Shown here piece by piece: positions 1 through 7,089 of a stretch of DNA of 9,596 nucleotides. A program made the translations under genes and the position numbers. Positions within the stretch are counted from its first letter, which is position 1, and each line of letters opens with the position of its first letter. The notes below the pieces were generated by a model. That model had not been told where the DNA came from and did no database searches. It was given only the letters and a program-made list of their open reading frames with translations. The DNA is from JACDHQ01 sp036401195 (GTDB lineage Bacteria; Gemmatimonadota; Gemmatimonadetes; Gemmatimonadales; Gemmatimonadaceae): contig DASWVQ010000012.1 of assembly GCA_036401195.1 (NCBI GenBank), positions 1 to 9,596 of the forward strand, written 5' to 3'.

Positions 1-1196
1 GCCGCGTTGCGGGCGAGGAGCACCGGGCGCCACCCGTCGCGCGCCTCCCGCGCCGCCGCGGGATCGTGCGCCGCGAGGTCCAGGAGCGCGTCGCCGGCGA
101 TCCCGCGTGCCTGCGTCGCCGCGTCCTCGAGGCGCGCGTCCATCGCGCGCGCCACCTCGTCGATGGAACAGCCGCAGAGGGTGTCGTGCGGATGGCAGGC
201 GAGCAACGCCTTCCACGCGGCGTGCACGAGCGCGCGGCGCGAGGGGCCGCCATGCAGCCGCGCGAGCGCACTCCAGGGCTCCGCCTCGCGCAGGAGGAGC
301 CGCTCGACGTGGGCGTTCGCGCGCTTCTGCGCGGCGCGCGTGGCGAAGGTGCCCTGGAGGGTCCAGGTGTAGCCGTAGGAGTCGCGCAGCTCGCCGCGGA
401 CCTCCGGGAGCGCCGCGTCGCGCGCGAGGAGCGCGGCGGCGAAGCTCCGCAGGGAGGAGCGCACCAGGGTGGCCTCCCCCTGCATCGCCTGCGCGAGCGC
501 GGCGACGGCCGCCTCGAGGCGCGGCTGCCGCGCGTGGTGGTCCGCGCCGTTCGGGAGGAGCGACACGCCACGCGTCGCCCGCGCGAGGAGGGCCTCGCGG
601 AGCGAGGGCCAACGCGCGGCGGCGCCCGCCTCGTCGGCCGGAAGGTTCGAGCCGGCCTCGTAGCCATCGGGGGGAAAGTGCCAGAGCGCCGCGCACGATC
701 CATCGGGGGCGCACCACCGCGCCGAGTCGCCCGCCGGCCATCGCGCGCCCCCGTAGCCGCGCCAGAGCATCACGAGCGGGAACCCGAAGCCCGCCGCGAT
801 CGCCGGGAGCGCGGCGGGGTGACCGAAGGAATCGGGACAGTAGAGCACCGGCGGCGATTCGGCGCGCAGCGCGCGCAGCACGCGCCGCCCCGCGAGCAGG
901 TTGCGCACGAGCGCCTCGCCCGACGGAATGAGCTCGTCGGCGAGCACGTACCAGGGTCCCGCTTCCAGCCGGCCCGCGCGCAGGAGGGTGGCCAGCTCGG
1001 CGCCCCGCTCCGGACGCACCGCGAGGTAGTCCTCGAGCACGATCCCCTGTCCGTCGAGGAGAAAGCTCGCCGCCCCGGTGGGGGGATCGTCGAGCAGTGC
1101 ATCGACGAGCGCCACGAGCCGCTGGCGGAAGCGGCCCGATGGCTGGTACCACTCGCGGTCCCAGTGGGTGTGCGAGACGAAGTGCAGTTCGTGCAT
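1..1196 (-). CDS. Glycoside hydrolase family 38 alpha-mannosidase, N-terminal 398 codons (runs off the left edge)
   Basis: Retaining, zinc-dependent alpha-mannosidase that releases mannose from alpha-mannosides or glycan ends. Translating the minus strand from the ATG at 1196 gives 398 codons with no stop, so the gene continues beyond base 1. Seen directly: HTHWDREWY at residues 9-17 (zinc ligands H11 and D13), DGQ at 48-50, GPWYVLADE at 80-88, YCPDSFGHP at 119-127 (D122 as nucleophile and zinc ligand), LPNGADHH at 214-221, and HPHDTLCGCS at 335-344 (H337 as fourth zinc ligand). This is the complete metal site and catalytic core of GH38. Bacterial members are usually 800-1000 residues, so over half is missing here. 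The frame stays open upstream, but the family starts a few residues before HTHWD, which favours this ATG; no strong ribosome binding site precedes it. There is no signal peptide, so it is probably cytoplasmic. It is divergent from susCD. It could be a MngB-like mannosylglycerate hydrolase rather than a glycan mannosidase. Confidence 0.93.
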   Translation of the reverse strand, partial: MHELHFVSHTHWDREWYQPSGRFRQRLVALVDALLDDPPTGAASFLLDGQGIVLEDYLAVRPERGAELATLLRAGRLEAGPWYVLADELIPSGEALVRNLLAGRRVLRALRAESPPVLYCPDSFGHPAALPAIAAGFGFPLVMLWRGYGGARWPAGDSARWCAPDGSCAALWHFPPDGYEAGSNLPADEAGAAARWPSLREALLARATRGVSLLPNGADHHARQPRLEAAVAALAQAMQGEATLVRSSLRSFAAALLARDAALPEVRGELRDSYGYTWTLQGTFATRAAQKRANAHVERLLLREAEPWSALARLHGGPSRRALVHAAWKALLACHPHDTLCGCSIDEVARAMDARLEDAATQARGIAGDALLDLAAHDPAAAREARDGWRPVLLARNA

Positions 1197-1372
1197 CGAG
1201 AGCGAATCTAAGCGAATTCGGCGGTCGCGACGGCGTCGCGCGAACCGAGCGTCGCGTTCGCCGGACCTTCGCGGACTCATGGCCCCCAATCTCGCCCGGC
1301 CCGTAGCGAAGGAATGACGGACGCTGCAAGTTCCTGCGTTCCCCCCAAGCGTTCCCCACCATTGGAGGTCCG
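1197..1372. promoter_or_regulatory. Divergent intergenic region between the GH38 gene and susC
   Basis: These 176 bases must hold the start signals of both genes. No convincing -35/-10 pair stands out. Short repeats are visible. AGCGAAT occurs at 1201-1207 and 1211-1217, one helical turn apart. GCGAAC at 1240-1245 faces GTTCGC at 1256-1261 across 10 bases. GCGTTCCCC is repeated at 1336-1344 and 1349-1357, a 13-base period. GGAGG at 1364-1368 is the susC ribosome binding site. The repeats are short enough to arise by chance in such GC-rich DNA, so calling them operators is a guess. Confidence 0.35.
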
Positions 1373-4300
1373 ATGACACGGCTCCGCAGGCTCGGCGCCA
1401 CAGCGCGCGCGGGCGCGGCTCCCTCCCACCGCCGCATCGCCCACTCCCTCGCCCACGCGGCGCTCGCCCTGCTGCTCGCCACCTCGGCAGCGGCGGCGCA
1501 GGGCGTGGGCCGGATCACCGGCACCGTCACCGACTCCGCGTCGGGACGCCCGCTCGCGGCCACCACGATCACCGTCGTGGGCACGCGCCTGGGCGCGATG
1601 ACTGACGCGAACGGGCGCTACGCGATCGCGGGCGTCGCGGCCGGCACCTACCGGCTGGAGGCGCGCCACCTGGGCTACCGCGCGCGCAGCGTGACCGGCG
1701 TGCGCGTGGCGGACGGCCAGGCGACCGCCCTCGACCTCCGCCTCGCGGTCGCGCCGCTGTCGCTGGAGGCCGTGGTCACCACGGGCGTGGTGGATCCCAC
1801 GAGCGGCACGCGCGTGCCCTTCACCGTCGGCCGCGTGTCGGCGGAGGATGCCCCCGTCCCCGCGACCAACGCCGTCGAGACGATCCAGGGCAAGGTCGCG
1901 GGGGTCACGGTGATCCCCTCCGGCCAGCCGGGGAGCGGCACCAACATCATGCTCCGCAGCCCGGCGAGCATCAACAAGTCGAACTCGCCGCTCATCGTGG
2001 TGGACGGCGTCATCCTCAGCCAGTCGTTCACCGGCTCCACCGCCGACCTCGAGGCACTCGACATCGAGAGCGTGGAGGTGGTGAAGGGCGCGGCCGCGGC
2101 CTCGCTCTACGGCTCGCGCGCGTCGTCGGGGGTGATCCAGATCCGCACCCGCCGCGGCGCGAACCTGGCCGAAGGCGCGACGAAGGTGACGCTGCGCACG
2201 GAGATCGGGAACAACGCCCTGGCCCGGAAGATCAAGTGGGCGCAGCACCACTACTACCTGGTGAACGACCAGGGCCAGTACGTGGACGCGAACGGCGCGG
2301 TGGTGACGCGCGACAAGCGCGTCCCGGAGCCGGCGTGGAGCCGCTTCCAGGACAACACCTACGGCGGCCCCGTGTACGACCAGGTGGAGGAGTTCTTCAA
2401 GCCGGGGAACTTCTACAAGAACTCCGTGAACATCGCCCAGAACAGCGGGCGGACGAACTGGTACCTCTCGCTCGTCAACTCGCGCGAGGACGGCGTGGTG
2501 CTGAACAGCGGGAAGTTCGACCAGAACGACGTGCGCCTCAACCTCGACCACCAGCTCCGCGACAACCTCCGCATCTCGTTCAGCGGGTACCATGCGCGGA
2601 CGAACCGCCAGGAGCTGTACGGCGACACCTTCTTCGACCTGATCAACCAGGCGCCGGACGTGAACCTGCGCGAGAAGGATCCCGACGGCACGCCCTACCT
2701 CTTCCAGGGGGACCCGGAGGGCCGCGAGGAGAACCCGCTGTACGTGCTCTCCACCGAGGACAACCGCCGTCGCCGCGCCCGGACCCAGGGGAGCCTCGAG
2801 GCGCGCTACGCCCCCCTCGGCTGGCTCAGCTTCGACGGGAACGTGAGCTACGACCGCTCCGACCGGCGCGTGAACTTCTTCCTGGACCAGGGGAAGAAGA
2901 CGGAGGGCTTCTCGCTGGGCGGCCCCGGGGAGATCTCGCAGGTCGCCGGCTCCACCGACGCGCTCAACGCCGCGGCCAGCGCCAACCTGCTCGGGCGCGT
3001 GGGCGAGCTCACCCTGCGCTCCACCCTGCGCGCCCTGATGGAGCGCGAGGACAACCAGGTGACCACCGCCGAGGGGCAGGTGCTCACCGTGCCCGGGGTG
3101 CGCAGCCTCGACAACGCGCAGCAGCGCTTCGTGTCGTCCACCGACGAGGAGATCCGGTCGAACGGCTACTTCGTGACGGCCGGCGCCGATTACGCCGGCC
3201 GCTACATCGCCGACGGGCTGGTGCGGCGCGACGGGAGCTCGCTCTTCGGCCCGGAGGAGACCTGGAACACCTACTACCGCGTCAGCGGCGCCTGGCGCAT
3301 GGCGAGCGAGTCGTGGTGGCCGTGGAAGGCATTCAACGAGTTCAAGCTGCGCGCCTCGCAGGGCACCGCGGGCGGGCGGCCGGACTTCAACGACCAGTAC
3401 GAGACCTTCTCCTTCACCGAAGGGGGCGGCCTCGAGAAGGCGACGCTCGGCAACAAGTTCCTGAAGCCGGAGCTCGCGACCGAGCGTGAGTTCGGCGTGG
3501 ACGCGATCTTCCGCAACCGCTTCTCGCTCCAGCTCTCGTACGCGCGGTCGAAGGTGCAGGACCAGCTCATCCTGATCCCCCTCCCTGGCTTCTTCGGCTA
3601 CACCTCGCAGTGGCAGAATGCCGGGACGGTGGAGGGGAACACCTGGGAGGCGACGCTCGAGGCGCAGATGATCCAGCGCCCGAACTTCACCTGGCGCCTG
3701 GGACTCGTGGCCGACCGCTCGCGGAACAAGATCACCGAGTTCAACCGCTCCTGCTTCACCACGAACACCATCGCCTTCCGCTGCGCCGGCGAGACGCTCG
3801 GCGCGATGTACGGCTTCCGCTTCATCGGCGGGGCGGGCGAGCTCCCGGCCGACGCCGCGGCGCGCGCCTCGGAGTTCCAGGTGAACGACGAGGGGCTGCT
3901 GGTGTGGGTCGGGCCGGGGAACGCCTACACCGACGGCGAGGCGAAGAAGCTCTGGGGGACGACCACGACCATCGGGACGACGAACTACGGGTGGGGGATG
4001 CCGATCCCGCTCAAGGATGCCACCGGCAGCTCCGCGGTCGTGAAGATCGGCGACGGGAACCCGGACTTCCACTTCGGCGTGTCGAACAACGTCTCGTGGA
4101 AGGACTTCACCCTGTTCGCGCTCGTGGACGCGCAGGTGGGCGGGCAGGCGTACAACCAGACCAACCAGCGCATGTACCAGTGGGGGCGCAGCGGCGACGT
4201 GGACCAGGTGGGGAAGCCGCAGGAGCGGAAGAAGCCCATCGACTACTACGTGGCGCTCTACGCGGCGAACGATCCCACCGACTACTTCGTGGAGGACGCG

Positions 4301-4537
4301 GGCTTCGTGAAGCTGCGCGAGGTCTCGCTCCGCTACCGCTTCGGCCGCCAGCTCACCAGCGCGCTCGCCCGCTTCGGCGCGGACGGCGCCTCGGTGTCCG
4401 TGATCGGCCGCAACCTGCTCACGCTCACGGGCTACAAGGGCTACGACCCGGAAGTGGGGGGGGTGCTCACGCGCCTCGACAGCTTCGACTATCCGCGCTA
4501 CCGCACGATCACGGGAAGCTTCGAGATCACGTTCTGA
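1373..4537 (+). CDS. SusC/RagA-family TonB-linked outer membrane transporter
   Basis: Outer-membrane transporter expected to import a ligand captured by the SusD partner, energised by TonB. The 1054 residues begin with a long basic stretch and a hydrophobic segment ending AAAAQ near residue 43, read as a signal peptide. A carboxypeptidase-regulatory-like beta-sandwich follows at about 46-128 (GTVTDSASGRPLAATTITVVG, then TDANGRYAIAGV). The plug domain at about 148-262 holds LIVVDGVIL at 207-215 and the SusC signature DIESVEVVKGAAAASLYGSR at 230-249. The rest is beta-barrel with an RRDGSSLFG element near 620. Near the C-terminus lies NLLTLTGYKGYDPEV at 1014-1028, and the protein ends in phenylalanine as outer-membrane barrels do. 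GGAGG sits 4 bases before the ATG. susD follows after 22 bases, so the two are probably one transcript. Length and domain order are normal and the gene looks intact. The substrate cannot be read from sequence; the divergent GH38 gene hints at mannosides. Confidence 0.95.
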   Translation: MTRLRRLGATARAGAAPSHRRIAHSLAHAALALLLATSAAAAQGVGRITGTVTDSASGRPLAATTITVVGTRLGAMTDANGRYAIAGVAAGTYRLEARHLGYRARSVTGVRVADGQATALDLRLAVAPLSLEAVVTTGVVDPTSGTRVPFTVGRVSAEDAPVPATNAVETIQGKVAGVTVIPSGQPGSGTNIMLRSPASINKSNSPLIVVDGVILSQSFTGSTADLEALDIESVEVVKGAAAASLYGSRASSGVIQIRTRRGANLAEGATKVTLRTEIGNNALARKIKWAQHHYYLVNDQGQYVDANGAVVTRDKRVPEPAWSRFQDNTYGGPVYDQVEEFFKPGNFYKNSVNIAQNSGRTNWYLSLVNSREDGVVLNSGKFDQNDVRLNLDHQLRDNLRISFSGYHARTNRQELYGDTFFDLINQAPDVNLREKDPDGTPYLFQGDPEGREENPLYVLSTEDNRRRRARTQGSLEARYAPLGWLSFDGNVSYDRSDRRVNFFLDQGKKTEGFSLGGPGEISQVAGSTDALNAAASANLLGRVGELTLRSTLRALMEREDNQVTTAEGQVLTVPGVRSLDNAQQRFVSSTDEEIRSNGYFVTAGADYAGRYIADGLVRRDGSSLFGPEETWNTYYRVSGAWRMASESWWPWKAFNEFKLRASQGTAGGRPDFNDQYETFSFTEGGGLEKATLGNKFLKPELATEREFGVDAIFRNRFSLQLSYARSKVQDQLILIPLPGFFGYTSQWQNAGTVEGNTWEATLEAQMIQRPNFTWRLGLVADRSRNKITEFNRSCFTTNTIAFRCAGETLGAMYGFRFIGGAGELPADAAARASEFQVNDEGLLVWVGPGNAYTDGEAKKLWGTTTTIGTTNYGWGMPIPLKDATGSSAVVKIGDGNPDFHFGVSNNVSWKDFTLFALVDAQVGGQAYNQTNQRMYQWGRSGDVDQVGKPQERKKPIDYYVALYAANDPTDYFVEDAGFVKLREVSLRYRFGRQLTSALARFGADGASVSVIGRNLLTLTGYKGYDPEVGGVLTRLDSFDYPRYRTITGSFEITF

Positions 4538-4559
4538 CCCGCCACCCTTCGAGGATCCG

Positions 4560-6137
4560 ATGCGCAGACTGATTCCCACCCTCCTCGTGCTGGCGATCGG
4601 CTGTCAGGACCTGACAGTCGACAATCCCAACGCGCCAGATCGCGAGCGAGCCACCAAGATCCCCACCGCGACGGAGCAGTTCGTCGCCACCGCCTTCCGC
4701 AGCTGGTGGCCCGTCGCCGGCCACGACGACTACCCGTCGTGGGCCTATTCCACCATCGCCCGCGAGATCACCTCCGGCTTCGCGGACTTCGGCCAGCTGG
4801 AGCTCTCCACCGAGCCGCGCTCGGCGTGGAACAACAGCGCGGTCAACGCGCGCAGCAACGTGACGGAGACCCCCTGGTACGGGCTCTACGCCACGATGTC
4901 CACCGTGAACGACGCCCTCACCGCCACCGACGCGGGGCTGGTGATCGTGGACGCGGCCCGCACGGCGCGCACGCGCGCGGTGGCCAAGCTCCTCCAGGGG
5001 ATCTCCACCGGGTACCTGGGGCTGTACTACGACAAGGCCTTCGTCATCGACGAGAAGGTGGTGCTGGACACGATCAGGAATCCCCAGATCACGCCCTATC
5101 CGGAGGTGACGAAGGCCGCGATCGCGCAGCTGGACCAGGCGATCGCCATCGCCGGCACCAGCAACTTCTCCCTGCCGGTGGAATCCTGGCTCTTCCAGGC
5201 GATGACCCGCGACCAGTTCGTGCAGCTCGCGAACTCCTTCGCCGCGCGGCTCATGGTCTACTCGGCGCGCACCCCGGCGGAGCGCGCGGCGGTGAACTGG
5301 ACGGAGGTGATCCGCCGGGTCGACGCGGGGATCAAGACCGACTTCGCCCCCGTGGGGCAGCCGGACATCCTCTGGGACGACTGGAAGCGCCTCGTGGCGC
5401 GCGTGCGCACCGCGTCGCGCCCCAGCGACTTCGGGCGCCCGAGCTACTGGGCGATCGGCCCCGCCGACTCCACGAACGGCTTCGTGAACTGGGCGGCGAC
5501 CCCGGCCGCCGACCGGATGCCCTTCCAGCTCCGCACGAAGGACCGCCGCATCCAGGGTACGGGGGGCCCCGCGACGCCGGGGAAGTACATGGGGTACAAC
5601 CAGAACACGATCTTCGCGGTCTCGCGCGGCACGTACCGCTGGTCGTACTACTACTTCCACCGCTTCGGCACGGGGGAGAGCTGGCGCCAGGGGCCGCTCA
5701 CCGCGATGACGGTGACCGAGATGGAGCTGCTCAAGGCGGAAGGCCTGATCCGGCTCGGCCGGGCCGCCGAGGCGGTGCCTCTGATCAACAAGAGCCGCGT
5801 CACGAATGGGCAGCTCCCCGAAGTGACCGTCGCCGGCCCGCCGGACGAGCCGGGGTGCGTGCCCCGCAAGCTCTCCGGCGCGTGCGGCAGCCTGTGGGAT
5901 GCGCTGCGCTACGAGAAGGTGGTCGAGGGGATGGGGGTGAGCGGCGTGACCGCCTACTTCGATGCCCGCGGCTGGCAGTCGCTCCCCGAGAACAGCCTCC
6001 TGCACTTCCCGGTGCCTGGGCGCGAGCTCGGCGTGCTCCAGCTTCCGCTCTACACCTTCGGCGGGCCTGGTGGCGAGGCATCGGCGCCGGCGCCGAATCC
6101 GGAGAAGTGCCCGGTGGCACTGGCGCGCTGTTCGTGA
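4560..6137 (+). CDS. SusD/RagB-family nutrient-binding outer membrane lipoprotein
   Basis: Surface lipoprotein that binds the nutrient and caps the SusC barrel. The 525 residues start with a very short signal sequence ending in LAIGC, giving a lipidated Cys at residue 15. Position -3 is Ala, slightly off the usual Leu of a lipobox. The mature start DLTVDNPNAP at 17-26 is typical of SusD proteins. The C-terminal part has the recognisable SusD helix pattern (EMELLKAEGLIRLGRAAEA near 387-405, then a VVEGMGVSG stretch after a LRYEK motif). Four more cysteines lie late in the protein: two in the GCVPRKLSGACG segment and two in the last ten or so residues. They could form disulfides. A GAGGA ribosome binding site at 4551-4555 supports the ATG. 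Length is normal for the family (about 450-550). It is co-oriented with and close behind susC, the standard order of such pairs. The ligand is unknown. Confidence 0.92.
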   Translation: MRRLIPTLLVLAIGCQDLTVDNPNAPDRERATKIPTATEQFVATAFRSWWPVAGHDDYPSWAYSTIAREITSGFADFGQLELSTEPRSAWNNSAVNARSNVTETPWYGLYATMSTVNDALTATDAGLVIVDAARTARTRAVAKLLQGISTGYLGLYYDKAFVIDEKVVLDTIRNPQITPYPEVTKAAIAQLDQAIAIAGTSNFSLPVESWLFQAMTRDQFVQLANSFAARLMVYSARTPAERAAVNWTEVIRRVDAGIKTDFAPVGQPDILWDDWKRLVARVRTASRPSDFGRPSYWAIGPADSTNGFVNWAATPAADRMPFQLRTKDRRIQGTGGPATPGKYMGYNQNTIFAVSRGTYRWSYYYFHRFGTGESWRQGPLTAMTVTEMELLKAEGLIRLGRAAEAVPLINKSRVTNGQLPEVTVAGPPDEPGCVPRKLSGACGSLWDALRYEKVVEGMGVSGVTAYFDARGWQSLPENSLLHFPVPGRELGVLQLPLYTFGGPGGEASAPAPNPEKCPVALARCS

Positions 6138-6146
6138 TCGACACGC

Positions 6147-6182
6147 ACCGCCCGCCCGCGTCGCTCGGTGCGGACGGGCGGT
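6147..6182. repeat. GC-rich inverted repeat just after susD, possible hairpin
   Basis: ACCGCCCG at 6147-6154 is perfectly complementary to CGGGCGGT at 6175-6182. An alternative pairing, CGCACCG at 6144-6150 with CGGTGCG at 6166-6172, uses part of the same left arm, so two stems compete. It begins 10 bases past the susD stop and has no T-run after it. It may slow RNA polymerase or protect the 3' end of the susCD message. Confidence 0.5.
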
Positions 6183-6186
6183 GATC

Positions 6187-6216
6187 GCCGGCGGGATGGA
6201 CCTCATCGCCGCCGGC
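6187..6216 (+). terminator. Strong GC hairpin after susD, possible terminator without a T-run
   Basis: GCCGGCGG at 6187-6194 pairs with CCGCCGGC at 6209-6216. GATG at 6195-6198 pairs with CATC at 6204-6207, leaving one bulged G at 6208 and a five-base loop. This gives 12 base pairs, mostly G-C. No T-run follows, so intrinsic termination here is uncertain. A 3'-end stabilising stem is equally possible. Confidence 0.45.
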
Positions 6217-6228
6217 AGGAACTGACTG

Positions 6229-6317
6229 AACGCAAAGGTCGCAAAGGAAGCGAAGGTCGCCGGGGGATGTGCTCCCCTGGCGACCTTCGTCTTTTTCCCT
6301 TGCGACCTTCGCGTTTC
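6229..6317. repeat. Long imperfect inverted repeat between convergent genes
   Basis: The left arm at 6229-6261 is built from near-repeats of CGCAAAGGT and CGAAGGTCG. The right arm at 6279-6317 is its reverse complement, with two A/G differences and a few extra bases around the T-run. The arms enclose the perfect hairpin at 6251-6289. The wording of the arms resembles intergenic repeats I remember from several GC-rich phyla, so it may be a dispersed family. One window cannot show that. Confidence 0.7.
6251..6296. terminator. Rho-independent terminator, probably bidirectional, for susD (+) and the small membrane gene (-)
   Basis: CGAAGGTCGCC at 6251-6261 pairs perfectly with GGCGACCTTCG at 6279-6289. 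The stem continues inward as GGGGGA at 6262-6267 against TCCCCT at 6273-6278, with one G-T pair. This gives 17 continuous pairs and a five-base loop, TGTGC. On the plus strand it is followed by a T-run at 6292-6296. On the minus strand the bases after the stem read CTTCCTTT, also fairly T-rich. It lies between convergent transcription units, where a shared terminator is expected. Confidence 0.75.
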
Positions 6318-6382
6318 GCGGTGTGCGTTTCGCGGCGTGCGTATCGCGGCGTGCGTATCGCGGCGTGCGTTCCGCGCGCGTC
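6313..6382. repeat. Tandem array of a 14-base unit, four good copies plus one decayed
   Basis: The units are GTTTCGCGGTGTGC (6313-6326), GTTTCGCGGCGTGC (6327-6340), and GTATCGCGGCGTGC twice (6341-6354, 6355-6368). A degenerate fifth, GTTCCGCGCGCGTC, lies at 6369-6382. The first unit overlaps the outer end of the right arm of the long inverted repeat. Fourteen is not a multiple of three and no gene covers it, so it is a non-coding minisatellite. Two identical neighbours suggest recent copying by slippage or recombination. Confidence 0.85.
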
Positions 6383-6403
6383 AGGCCCCTGCCCGTCCGT
6401 CGG

Positions 6404-6553
6404 TCAGGGGACGGGTCGCCGGCCGGTGATGATGCGGTACAGGATCACGATCACCGCGATCACCAGCAGGATGTGGATCAGGCCCCCGGCGATGTGGAAG
6501 ATGAAGGCGCCGAAGAACCAGAGCAGGAGCAGGAGGATGGCGAGGCCGAGCAT
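6404..6553 (-). CDS. Small lmo0937-like hydrophobic membrane protein, 49 residues
   Basis: Translation from the ATG at 6553 gives 49 residues that are almost entirely hydrophobic, beginning MLGLAILLLLLWFFGAFIFH and ending YRIITGRRPVP. Two membrane helices are likely, at about 2-19 and 23-40 around an AGG turn, with a short basic tail. This layout matches the lmo0937/DUF5670 family of tiny envelope proteins with no firm biochemical role, in some bacteria linked to stress. An AAGGA ribosome binding site lies 6 bases before the start. The gene follows the two-helix membrane protein by 14 bases and is probably the last of a three-gene leftward unit. It ends facing susD, with the structured gap between them. 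The family match is from memory of the pattern. The coding call is firm because of the start, the ribosome binding site and the clean hydrophobic profile. Confidence 0.85.
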   Translation of the reverse strand: MLGLAILLLLLWFFGAFIFHIAGGLIHILLVIAVIVILYRIITGRRPVP

Positions 6554-6567
6554 GGTCGTTCCTTGGT

Positions 6568-7089
6568 TCAGAGATCGGTGGCGGGGCGATCGTACCCGCC
6601 GCGCGGGAGGCTGGTGGATCCAACCCCCTTCATGGTCACGTCCTTCGACTGCGTGGCGCTCTGCACGATGTGGTGCGTCTGCCGGCTCAGGAGCACGCGC
6701 GCCGCGCGCAGGTCGTGGCCCATGTCGATGAACAGGAGCGCGACGTCGCCCGCGCCCCAGAGCAGCCCGGCCAGCACGAGCAGCCGGCTCGCCTCACCCA
6801 GGAGGGTGGGGACCGCCGCGGTGCCCACCTGCGAGATGCCCGTGATCACCTCGGCGGCGAGCAGGAGCACGATGATGATCGCCATCGCGCGGAAGAGCTT
6901 CGACAGGTAGCGAAGCCCGGTGTAGGGCTCCACGTCGTTGGCGCGGACGCCGAGCTCCGCGGCGACTTCCTTCTGCTCCTCGCTCACTTCGGCCCGCGCG
7001 CCATTCGCCGCGGCGCCGGTGGCAGGGGTTCCTTCCTGCACCGAGACTGCGGTCACTTCGCGATCCGCCACACGGCGTTGATCCGTCAT
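6568..7089 (-). CDS. Unrecognised membrane protein with two predicted helices, 173 residues
   Basis: I do not recognise a family. The first 60 or so residues are polar, rich in Ala and Glu, and probably partly disordered or helical (VSEEQKEVAAELG at 35-47). Two hydrophobic segments follow: about 66-86 (FRAMAIIIVLLLAAEVITGI) and about 101-123 (SRLLVLAGLLWGAGDVALLF). A polar tail of about 50 residues closes the protein (DLRAARVLLSRQTHHIVQSA near 126-145). There is no signal peptide, so an inner-membrane protein with a cytoplasmic N-terminus is plausible. The start codon directly abuts the TAA stop of the upstream peptidase gene, and its GGAGG ribosome binding site (7095-7099) lies inside that gene's last codons, so the two are probably translationally coupled. 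The small lmo0937-like gene follows after 14 bases. The context suggests an envelope role alongside the peptidase. No function is assigned. Confidence 0.8.
   Translation of the reverse strand: MTDQRRVADREVTAVSVQEGTPATGAAANGARAEVSEEQKEVAAELGVRANDVEPYTGLRYLSKLFRAMAIIIVLLLAAEVITGISQVGTAAVPTLLGEASRLLVLAGLLWGAGDVALLFIDMGHDLRAARVLLSRQTHHIVQSATQSKDVTMKGVGSTSLPRGGYDRPATDL

Noticed and set aside
66..1211. Plus-strand open frame of 381 codons over the left end
   Set aside because: The translation is Arg/Glu/Gly-rich low complexity. The minus strand in this stretch encodes every GH38 catalytic motif.
1277..4579. Open frame of 1100 codons on the minus strand opposite susC
   Set aside because: It is an antisense shadow caused by high GC and strong codon bias. 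The translation is a low-complexity run of Arg, Val, Glu, His and Ala with no domain, while the plus strand encodes a clear SusC.
4527..6206. Open frame of 559 codons on the minus strand opposite susD
   Set aside because: Same GC-driven shadow: Arg/His/Gly/Ala-rich translation without motifs, opposite a well-supported SusD lipoprotein.
6147..6382. CRISPR-like array
   Set aside because: The 14-base units are directly adjacent without spacers, and the longer repeats are inverted rather than direct. No cas genes are nearby.
6386..6415. Possible terminator after the small membrane gene (CCCCTG/CAGGGG and CCCGTCC/GGACGGG)
   Set aside because: The two stems exclude each other, overlap the end of the coding sequence and lack a T-run on the minus strand. 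The hairpin at 6251-6289 is a better terminator.
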